The position numbers were made by a program, and so were the translations under genes. Positions 57,300 to 64,000 of a DNA stretch of 64,000 bases are shown one piece after another (the stretch's first letter is position 1; the number at the start of each line of letters is the position of its first letter). Origin of the DNA: Desulfuromonadaceae bacterium (lineage in GTDB: Bacteria; Desulfobacterota; Desulfuromonadia; Desulfuromonadales; Desulfuromonadaceae); assembly GCA_016936455.1 (NCBI GenBank), contig JAFGXV010000026.1, forward strand, positions 48,527 through 112,526. Direction: 5' to 3'. The notes beneath the pieces were generated by a model, which was not told where the DNA came from, did not search any database, and saw only the letters and a program-made list of their open reading frames with translations.

Positions 57300-58544
57300 A
57301 TGAGCGTCTCACGTGTAATCATCTCACTGTTGTTGCCCGGCGGCTTGGTGGTCGCTCTGGCATTGGGGCTGTTTGCCTGGCAACCCCGCCCGTCGTATCT
57401 GCAGTCGTTTCTGTCCCTGTTGCCGTGGCTGGTGATCGCTTTTGGCGCGCTGCTGGGCTGGCGGTTCCGCCGTTCCCGTCTGCTGCTGATGTTGTTGATG
57501 GTGATGGGCACGGAACGGTTGCTGGCCGCTCTGCCAGCGGGGTCTCCGGTCTTCTACACTCTGGCCTGGCTGCGCCTGTTGCTGCCGCTCAACCTGCTGT
57601 GGTGGCAGCTGGTAGCGGAAAGCGAACTGCTGTCGGTGGCCTGCCTGCGCCGCCTGCTGTTCATTTTGGGACAGGTCCTGTTGCCGCTGGTGCTGTGGTT
57701 TTCCACCCAGGGCCAGCTGTGGTACTGGATTCAGCACGACTGGCTGCTTCCCCAACCCCTGTCCTCCTATTGTCCGACTTGTTGTCATCCGATTGATGGT
57801 TGTACCACCCAGGCCCTGATCGCCATGGCCTTGTGCCTGCTGACGGCGTTGATCCGATTTCTCCGCCAGCCCGGCCCGGAACGCGGGGCGCAGCTATGGC
57901 TCGTGGGGCTGGCTGGCTGCGCGCTGTTTTGGCCGACGTTCTCGTTGCCCTGGCGCAATTATTTGTTGCAGATCGCCGCGTTGGTGCCGGTCATTGCCCT
58001 GCTGGAAAGCTCTCATGCCATGGCCTATCGCGATGAGCTGACCGGGCTGAACAGCCGCCGTGCGCTGATGGAATTTCTGCAGCGATTGCGGGGACACTAT
58101 ACGCTTGTGATGGTGGATATCGACCACTTCAAGAGTGTCAATGACACCCATGGTCACGATGTCGGGGATCAGGTACTGAAGCGGGTGGCGAGTCTGCTGG
58201 CTCAGGTGACGGGCGGGGGCCGGGCCTACCGCTATGGCGGGGAGGAATTTACCCTGATCTTTCCCCGCCGCCGGCGTGAGCCGGTGCTGAGTCATCTGGA
58301 GAGCCTGCGTCAGCGGATCGAAGACACCCCGTTTGTCATCCGTGGGACGCAACGACCGCGGAAAAACAGCCAGGGGATCACAAAACGCTCACGCTCGAGC
58401 AGGGCGGACGGGCAAAAAAATCTGCAGATCACCGTCAGCATGGGTGTTGCCGAGGGGCGTGGTATCGCTCCTGATCTGCTGTTCAAGCAGGCGGATCAGG
58501 CTCTGTACCGGGCCAAGAAGACGGGACGGAACCGCATCTGCTGA
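57300..58544 (+). CDS. Membrane diguanylate cyclase (GGDEF)
   Basis: A 414-residue inner-membrane protein with seven or eight helices over residues 5-240 and a GGDEF domain in the rest. The active site is intact: [10 protein letters not shown] (about 303-312), with [18 protein letters not shown] before it. No typical allosteric RxxD site is seen five residues before GGEEF (RAYRYGG). The segment [11 protein letters not shown] in a loop (about 158-168) has three cysteines and may sense metal or redox state. Starts 140 bases from the divergent aroC start. A basic insert ([17 protein letters not shown]) interrupts the domain before its end. Confidence 0.9.
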   Translation: MSVSRVIISLLLPGGLVVALALGLFAWQPRPSYLQSFLSLLPWLVIAFGALLGWRFRRSRLLLMLLMVMGTERLLAALPAGSPVFYTLAWLRLLLPLNLLWWQLVAESELLSVACLRRLLFILGQVLLPLVLWFSTQGQLWYWIQHDWLLPQPLSSYCPTCCHPIDGCTTQALIAMALCLLTALIRFLRQPGPERGAQLWLVGLAGCALFWPTFSLPWRNYLLQIAALVPVIALLESSHAMAYRDELTGLNSRRALMEFLQRLRGHYTLVMVDIDHFKSVNDTHGHDVGDQVLKRVASLLAQVTGGGRAYRYGGEEFTLIFPRRRREPVLSHLESLRQRIEDTPFVIRGTQRPRKNSQGITKRSRSSRADGQKNLQITVSMGVAEGRGIAPDLLFKQADQALYRAKKTGRNRIC

Positions 58545-58582
58545 GGTAACTGAAGATAACCCTTTTCCGAAAGACCGCCGTT

Positions 58583-60130
58583 GTGACCAATCAAAGCAAA
58601 AGCCTGTGCCTGCTCGGCACCGGATCGGATGTGGGCAAGAGTGTCGTGGTGACGGCGCTGTGCCGCATCTTCAAAAATCGCGGTTTCAGGGTGGCGCCCT
58701 ACAAGGCGCAGAACATGTCGAACAACTCCTATGTGACGCTCAATGGGGGGGAGATGGGGCGGGCGCAGGTGGTTCAGGCCGAGGCCTGTGGTCTTGAGCC
58801 CCATACCGACATGAACCCCGTGCTGCTCAAACCCAATACCGATACCGGTTCGCAGGTGGTGCTGCAGGGCAAGGCCACCGGCAATGCCCAGGCGGCCGAT
58901 TATTTCAGGGACACCAGCCGGCTGTTTGAACAGGCTCGTCAGAGCCTGGACCGGTTGCGGGAACAGTATGAGCTGGTGGTGATCGAAGGCGCCGGTTCCT
59001 GCGCCGAGGTTAATCTGCGCTCACGTGATTTTGTCAATTTCGAAACCGCCCACGCGGCTGCGGCCCCGGTTATTCTGGTGGCCGATATCGATCGCGGCGG
59101 CGTATTTGCCCAGATTATCGGTACCCTCGAGGTGATTCCCGAGCGCGACCGGCAACGGGTGGCGGGCTTTATCATCAACAAGTTTCGCGGCGATGCCACG
59201 CTGTTCGATGACGGCATCCGCTACCTGGAACAGAAAACAGGCCTGCCCATGCTGGGGCTGATTCCCTATTATCGCCATATCGAGATCGATCCCGAAGACG
59301 GCCTTCCCCTTGAGACGGTGATCGACCCGCCGTCGCGGCCGCTGGCGGGGAAAATCAACATTGCGGCCCTGCGCCTGCCGCATATCTCCAATTTTACCGA
59401 TTTTAATCCCCTCATCCGCAACCCGGCGGTGACGTTTCACTATCTGTCGAAACCCCGCCCGCTGGATGGGTATGACGCCCTGATCCTGCCCGGCAGCAAG
59501 AACGTCCGTTTCGATCTGCAGTGGCTGCGTGACGCGGGGTGGGAAACACCGCTGCTGGAGTTTGCGGCGGCTGGAGGCCGCATCCTCGGCGTCTGCGGCG
59601 GTTATCAGATGCTGGGTCGCCACATACACGATCCCCACGGCACCGAAGGCCCTGCCGGCAGCAGCCGCGGTTTCGGCCTGCTGGATAGCGAGACCACGCT
59701 GGAACAGGATAAGGTGCTGTCCCGTTCGCAGGGTACGCTGGCCGACGGCACGGCCATCGACGGCTACGAGATCCACCTTGGGCAGACCCGTCTGGGTGCG
59801 CAGGCCCGTCCCCTGGTCCAGCTGACGCAACGCAACGGCATATCCGTCAGCGACAGCGACGGTGCGGTCAATGACAAGGGGACCGTCTGGGGTACCTATT
59901 TTCACGGTCTGTTTGACTTCCCGCACTTCCGCAACCACTATCTCAGCTGGCTCGATGCCGGTTATGTGACGGAAGAGATTGAGCTGGCGGCCGAATTTAA
60001 GCAGACCCAGTATGGTTTGCTCGCCGAACATTTCGAGCAGCATCTCGACATGGAACGTCTGGGGCAAATTTTGGGTATGGACCTCAGTGGTGGAGCAACG
60101 ACTGAAAGGACAGCTGCGCAGGCTGTTTAA
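58583..60130 (+). CDS. cobQ: Cobyric acid synthase
   Basis: A 515-residue amidotransferase of cobalamin synthesis that amidates adenosylcobyrinic diamide. The P-loop-like GTGSDVGKS (about 12-20), KAQNMSNNSYVT and the C-terminal glutaminase with GVCGGYQMLG (nucleophile cysteine about 338) and YFHGLFD (histidine) are visible. The start is a GTG. No other cob/cbi gene and no cobalamin riboswitch is in the window. Confidence 0.95.
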   Translation: MTNQSKSLCLLGTGSDVGKSVVVTALCRIFKNRGFRVAPYKAQNMSNNSYVTLNGGEMGRAQVVQAEACGLEPHTDMNPVLLKPNTDTGSQVVLQGKATGNAQAADYFRDTSRLFEQARQSLDRLREQYELVVIEGAGSCAEVNLRSRDFVNFETAHAAAAPVILVADIDRGGVFAQIIGTLEVIPERDRQRVAGFIINKFRGDATLFDDGIRYLEQKTGLPMLGLIPYYRHIEIDPEDGLPLETVIDPPSRPLAGKINIAALRLPHISNFTDFNPLIRNPAVTFHYLSKPRPLDGYDALILPGSKNVRFDLQWLRDAGWETPLLEFAAAGGRILGVCGGYQMLGRHIHDPHGTEGPAGSSRGFGLLDSETTLEQDKVLSRSQGTLADGTAIDGYEIHLGQTRLGAQARPLVQLTQRNGISVSDSDGAVNDKGTVWGTYFHGLFDFPHFRNHYLSWLDAGYVTEEIELAAEFKQTQYGLLAEHFEQHLDMERLGQILGMDLSGGATTERTAAQAV

Positions 60131-60209
60131 AACCAGTCTGTGTAGCCTATGAACAGGTGTTCAGAATCAATCGTGGATCTGGCAGGACGTGAAGGGTTGA
60201 GCCAGACGG

Positions 60210-60231
60210 AAGCCCCCTCCGGGGCTTTTTT
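60210..60231 (+). terminator. Rho-independent terminator after cobQ
   Basis: A seven-bp GC-rich stem (60210-60216 with 60221-60227, loop CTCC) followed by TTTT to 60231, 80 bases after the cobQ stop. Confidence 0.8.
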
Positions 60232-60259
60232 CAACGTCTAGGAGTTGTTTTCCTCGGCC

Positions 60260-61120
60260 TTAGCGACCTGAACGGCGATAGAGCAGGGAGGCGCCCAAAT
60301 CGCAGCCGATATGGGTAGCCACCACCGGGCATTTGGCCTTGAGCAGAAAGACGATGTTGCCGGGTTCGTCGCTGAGGGTTTCATAGTTGCCCTGACCCTT
60401 GGCGATGATCAGGTCGGCGTTGTGGAATTTCTCACGAAACCCTGCGCTGCAGCGGGACAACACCGTGCCCGGCGAGTCGTCGCCGTTGTCCATCAGGGTC
60501 GCAACCAGCCGGTCAATGCCGGCTTCGCGGGCATCCTGCAGCTGGGCATCGTTGATGATGGGCCCACCGCGCACCACATAGGTCACCTTCTCGCGCGGTA
60601 GCTGCTGTAACAGTAAGCGGTCGAACACGATTTCACCGGCATTGTCACCGAGGTAGAGAATAGAGCGGGCACGCTCGACCTCGCGCTGGAACGCGGCCAG
60701 ATCTCCCTGCACCGGTGTCACCAACCCCTGCTCCAGCAGCGCCAGCGCCTGCTCTTCGCTCAGATCGTGGTACACGCCGTGATCGAGGGAGTTGCCGGCA
60801 ATGGCCATCTGCACGGCAGCGTAAAAGGGCTGCTCGCTGTCCCGCACCTGCTGTTCGACAGGCGGATAGAGGCGCAGGGCCAGCTCCTGGTCGCGTCGTT
60901 TGTGCACGGCATAGGGATCGGGATTGTCGGCCAGCTGGCGGATCTGGGCATGGATATCCTGCGCCAGCTGCGGTGGGGACTGAGCGAAGTCGATGTGGCT
61001 GAGCTGTTCAAGTACCCGGCGTAGAATCCGTTCCTTTTCCGCCTCGTCGGCGTCCACCATGCGCAGCACACTCAGGGTCTGCTTGACGAAACAGGGCAGG
61101 CAATCCAGTTGAATATCCAT
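60260..61120 (-). CDS. DUF89/ARMT1-like metal-dependent phosphatase
   Basis: A 286-residue protein of the damage-control phosphatase family (DUF89). The N-terminal CLPCF-type motif (residues 7-11), the metal site LGDNAGEIVFD (about 155-165), a VRGGPIINDA segment (about 182-191) and AKGQGNYETL are characteristic. Members hydrolyse phosphorylated, damaged or toxic metabolites; the substrate here is unknown. AGGAG lies nine bases upstream of the ATG. It begins 11 bases after the stop of the Pfa-like gene, so they are probably cotranscribed. Confidence 0.88.
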   Translation of the reverse strand: MDIQLDCLPCFVKQTLSVLRMVDADEAEKERILRRVLEQLSHIDFAQSPPQLAQDIHAQIRQLADNPDPYAVHKRRDQELALRLYPPVEQQVRDSEQPFYAAVQMAIAGNSLDHGVYHDLSEEQALALLEQGLVTPVQGDLAAFQREVERARSILYLGDNAGEIVFDRLLLQQLPREKVTYVVRGGPIINDAQLQDAREAGIDRLVATLMDNGDDSPGTVLSRCSAGFREKFHNADLIIAKGQGNYETLSDEPGNIVFLLKAKCPVVATHIGCDLGASLLYRRSGR

Positions 61121-61131
61121 GAGGCTTGCTC

Positions 61132-64000
61132 CTAGGCCAGCCGGTTGGCGACAAACGCCTGCTTCAGGTTGCCGGCCAAGGTGCATTGGTAGTCTTCCAA
61201 CCGCGCGATCAGTCGGCCGCTCTGGGGATCGACAAAGTCGATATCCGCCGTGGCGCTCTGCTCCGTGGACTTGCGCACCACACAGCGGATGCGGCTGCCC
61301 GTGGCCGGGAAACTCTCGGCATACTGGCGATAACGCCCGGCAAAAGAGGGCAGTGACGGCTGGCCGTGCTCGGCGAGAGTCCACAGGATCATCAGCTGAA
61401 ACGCACTGTCCAGCGCCTGAGGGTCGGTCAGCCAATTGCTGCGCAGCGGCTGCGCCATCCACGACTGGGGTGCCGGTGCGGCGCTGGACAGGCCATCGAT
61501 GCCGGTCGCCTCGTTGCCGAACAATTGACGCAACCCCTGCAGCAGCGGCCCGTGGAACAGGCTGCCATCCCGATAGAAGATCTCCACATCAGCAGTGGCG
61601 CCGGCCGAGACATCCAAATTAAGAGGGGTGGGCGTTTCTGCCGGCAGTTGCGCGACAAGCAGGATGTCGGCCTGGCTGAATATCCGTCCGTCACCGGCTG
61701 CGACCAGTTGCACCGGAACACGGAACCGCCCTTTGACGGTCGAGTCTTTTTCCAACTCCCCACAGCGCAGTTCAACGGCTTGCGGCTGTCCGCCTTCCAG
61801 AATCAACCCCTTGCAGATGCGCAGGTTGTCAAAACCATGGAACAGCAATCCCGGATGGTTGTGCATGGCGCCGAGCGCCAGCCATTCCGTGATCATGGCC
61901 ATGGGTACCACGGCTTTGCCGTTAAGGACGTGGTCGCGCAGAAACGGCATGCTGGCGCTGTCGACACCCAGGTCGAGCACCTTGTGTGGCAGCAGGGTCG
62001 CTGGAGCGGCGGCGGTGGCGTTCTCCGTGCTCTGCTCTGCGCGCTGTTTCCCCGCTGGCGGAGGGACTTCCCGGTCGCCGCCGAGCAATACCAGTTCCAC
62101 CTCGGATCGGTCACTGGCCAGTTCCTGCAGTAAATAGCGCGAACCGGCCACCAGATCGATCACCTCGATCCCTTCGCTGGCAAAGAGCTTTTTCAGTGCC
62201 GGTGTCACCATGCCGCCATCCCAGGGCCCCCAGTTGAGTGATAGCACGCGGCAGTCACAGCGTTGGCGGGCAATGGCCTGAGCGGTCTTGTTGAGCACCT
62301 CGTTGGCCACGGCGTAGTCGATCTGGCCGGTGCGGCCGAAACGACCGGTGGACGAGGAGAACAGGGCGATAAAGCGCAGCGGATCATCGATGGTGGCCTG
62401 CATCAGGGCTTGAAGCCCCGCCACCTTGGTCGAGTACACCAGCTCAAACTGGCCAGCGGTCTTGTCTTCGATCCGGCGGTCGGCCAGCACCCCGGCGCCG
62501 TGGATCACCCCGCGCACTGTGCCCAACGCCCGTGCTTCCTCCAGTGCGGCGGCCACGGCCTGCTCGTCACGAATATCCAGACTGCGGTAAAGAACCTTTG
62601 ACCCGGCCTGCTCCATGCGGTGGATGTTGTCACGCACTTCGCGTGCGGCCTGGACTTGCTGGCAGGCGTTCTGGAGCTGTTTCGGGCTCAGCTTATCTCC
62701 CGCCTGCTGCGCGCGCTGGAGCAGCACCTGCTTGATCGCCCCTTCCTCCGCTGCGGCGGCCAGATCGGCCTCTTCCGGCTGCGGCAGAGGACTGCGACCG
62801 AGCAGCAGCAGGGTCGGTGCGCCGTTTTCGGCCAAACGGATCGCCACTTCGGCAGTCACGCCGCGGGCGCCGCCGCTGATCACCACCACATCCTCGCGGC
62901 TCAGCTGCAGCAACGGGGCGTCGACAGGTAGGTTGGCGCTGTAAATTACCGGTGTGACACACCCAGCGGCACTGATGCCGATCTCCAACGGGCCCTCGCT
63001 GCGCAGTTCATTCAGAATACTTTCGACCTGTTGCTCGGGGCTGAGGTCGCCGGCCAGATCCAGCGCTTTGCAGTGAACGGTGGGCCATTCGTGGTGGGCG
63101 GTCTTGCTCAGCCCCGCCAGCCCGCCGGACAAGGCATCGGCAATGAACTGGTCCGCATTGAAACCGAAACGACCATCCAAACGGGAGACCGTCAGGAAGA
63201 CGGCGGCTTCCCCTTTGGAGCGGGTGGCGTGTAGCGCGTTGCGGCAGCGCTGCAGCAACAGGAATGTGTCCTGCAAAAAGACGCTGTCACTACCGATAAG
63301 CGGTGCCGGAACGATCAGTGCCGCCAGTTTGTCCGGCACCTCGTCAATTTTGGGCGAGACGACTTCCGCAGCCTGCCCCTGTTTGCGCAGGGTCTTGACC
63401 AGTGCTGCGGACAGCGGCGAGCAGTCATCCACGACCCACACCGGCGCCGCAGCTTCCAGCAGCAGGTGGGGACGGGCGCTTGCCACCTCGATGAACTCAA
63501 TCACCTGGCGCTGCAGCATAGCCGGTGTTGTCGAAACAGCGGCGGCGGCCGGAGCGACAGCGGTCAATGGTTGCGTCGCAGCCGGCGCCGATTGTTGAAG
63601 CGCGTCGACGATCTGGCGCAGGGTCTGCAGACTGCCGAGCTGGTCGGGTTGGACGGCTGGCAGTTCAGGCACCTGCTCCTGCATGGCGGAGAGGATTTCC
63701 ACCCGTTTGATGGAGTCGATACCGAGGTCGGCATCAAGGCTCATGTCCAGGTCGAGCATGTCCGTGGGGTAGCCGGTCTTGTCTGCCACCACCTGCAGCA
63801 GGATGCCTGCCACGTCTACAGCGGGGGAGGTTGCTGCGCCCTGCGCAGCGCTGCAAATCGGTGCAGCAACGGCCACCGAGCCCAGCGCGACGACGATCTG
63901 GCGCAGGGTCTGGAGGCTGCCGAGCTGGTCGGGTTGAACGGCCGGCAGTTCGGGCACCTGCTCCTGCATGGCGGAGAGGATTTCCACCCGTTTGATGGAG
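61132..64000 (-). CDS. PfaA-like polyketide/PUFA synthase (C-terminal part: ACP repeats, ketoreductase, dehydratase; 5' end beyond window)
   Basis: About 956 residues are visible and the frame is open through base 64000. From the edge inward: the end of one acyl-carrier unit, a complete second unit with the phosphopantetheine serine in LGIDSIKRVE (genomic about 63700-63725), a Pro/Ala linker, a ketoreductase with GGARGVTAEVAIRLAENG (about 62835-62890) and the catalytic FSSSTGRFGRTGQIDYA (about 62310-62360), then a double-hotdog dehydratase with FLRDHVLNGKAVVP (about 61910-61950) and LDSAFQLMIL (about 61385-61415). KR followed by PS-DH is the C-terminal order of PfaA of polyunsaturated-fatty-acid synthases. 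KS and AT domains would be outside the window. Confidence 0.85.
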   Translation of the reverse strand, partial: SIKRVEILSAMQEQVPELPAVQPDQLGSLQTLRQIVVALGSVAVAAPICSAAQGAATSPAVDVAGILLQVVADKTGYPTDMLDLDMSLDADLGIDSIKRVEILSAMQEQVPELPAVQPDQLGSLQTLRQIVDALQQSAPAATQPLTAVAPAAAAVSTTPAMLQRQVIEFIEVASARPHLLLEAAAPVWVVDDCSPLSAALVKTLRKQGQAAEVVSPKIDEVPDKLAALIVPAPLIGSDSVFLQDTFLLLQRCRNALHATRSKGEAAVFLTVSRLDGRFGFNADQFIADALSGGLAGLSKTAHHEWPTVHCKALDLAGDLSPEQQVESILNELRSEGPLEIGISAAGCVTPVIYSANLPVDAPLLQLSREDVVVISGGARGVTAEVAIRLAENGAPTLLLLGRSPLPQPEEADLAAAAEEGAIKQVLLQRAQQAGDKLSPKQLQNACQQVQAAREVRDNIHRMEQAGSKVLYRSLDIRDEQAVAAALEEARALGTVRGVIHGAGVLADRRIEDKTAGQFELVYSTKVAGLQALMQATIDDPLRFIALFSSSTGRFGRTGQIDYAVANEVLNKTAQAIARQRCDCRVLSLNWGPWDGGMVTPALKKLFASEGIEVIDLVAGSRYLLQELASDRSEVELVLLGGDREVPPPAGKQRAEQSTENATAAAPATLLPHKVLDLGVDSASMPFLRDHVLNGKAVVPMAMITEWLALGAMHNHPGLLFHGFDNLRICKGLILEGGQPQAVELRCGELEKDSTVKGRFRVPVQLVAAGDGRIFSQADILLVAQLPAETPTPLNLDVSAGATADVEIFYRDGSLFHGPLLQGLRQLFGNEATGIDGLSSAAPAPQSWMAQPLRSNWLTDPQALDSAFQLMILWTLAEHGQPSLPSFAGRYRQYAESFPATGSRIRCVVRKSTEQSATADIDFVDPQSGRLIARLEDYQCTLAGNLKQAFVANRLA
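63607..63714 (-). repeat. Tandem ACP-coding repeat, copy 1
   Basis: Encodes the SIKRVEILSAMQEQVPEL and LGSLQTLRQIV part of an acyl-carrier unit. It is nearly identical to 63892-64000 (only a few differences), offset by 285 bases or 95 codons, so it stays in frame. Confidence 0.85.
63892..64000 (-). repeat. Tandem ACP-coding repeat, copy 2 (continues past the edge)
   Basis: The upstream (N-terminal) copy of the 285-base ACP-coding unit, cut by the right edge. More units may lie beyond the window. Confidence 0.8.

Overview
The window reads as a gene-dense chromosomal segment of a Gram-negative, anaerobic or microaerophilic bacterium, most likely a member of the Desulfuromonadales (Desulfuromonas/Pelobacter-like). 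This is inferred from an LPS heptose epimerase, outer-membrane porin and ExbB/ExbD genes, a rubrerythrin, a MaeB-type malic enzyme, group III phosphofructokinase, a PUFA-synthase-like PfaA protein and moderate GC content. No rRNA, tRNA, CRISPR array, prophage or intact insertion sequence was seen.

Layout. 1-4.5 kb (minus): ABC permease (cut by the left edge), AlgE-like porin, then malic enzyme with its own terminator and a candidate promoter. 4.9-14.1 kb (plus): hldD, a membrane-anchored PQQ-dehydrogenase-like propeller, an AddB-like and an AddA-like nuclease/helicase pair, and a methyltransferase. 14.1-15.6 kb (minus): fxsA and mazG. 15.7-22.6 kb: a fatty-acid operon behind a strong promoter (yceD-rpmF-plsX-fabH-fabD-fabG-acpP, two hairpins, fabF-rpiB, terminator). 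22.7-30.4 kb: glyA, dCMP deaminase, nrdR, ribD-ribE-ribBA-ribH, nusB, hom, terminator. 30.4-33.8 kb: phosphodiesterase, LapA-like protein, exbB, exbD, pfkA, terminator.

33.8-45 kb: CDF transporter plus an unknown protein (minus), yacG-queD-queE (queuosine/7-deazaguanine precursor steps), a GGDEF/EAL protein with a degenerate GGDEF motif, rubrerythrin, a flavoprotein disulfide reductase, the remains of a CitA/DcuS-type sensor kinase, a two-gene split permease, a zinc-ribbon plus metallo-beta-lactamase pair, and rlmG. 45-54.4 kb: two secreted-or-unknown proteins flanking a BioD/DRTGG protein, then an ICMT-like methyltransferase and a chain of six translationally coupled genes (M48 lipoprotein, Gate-domain permease, MFS, MGMT, thioesterase, rmuC).

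54.4-64 kb: a radical SAM protein with an extra N-terminal cysteine cluster, a 0.47-kb composite inverted-repeat element, aroC, a membrane diguanylate cyclase, an isolated cobQ, then (minus) a DUF89/ARMT1-like protein directly downstream of a PfaA-like polyketide synthase (ACP repeats, KR, dehydratase) that runs off the right edge. Most of the window is core metabolism; the least explained parts are the composite repeat, the Pfa locus at the edge, the radical SAM protein and the decayed sensor kinase. All functional calls are by recognition of motifs and family resemblance, without database searches.
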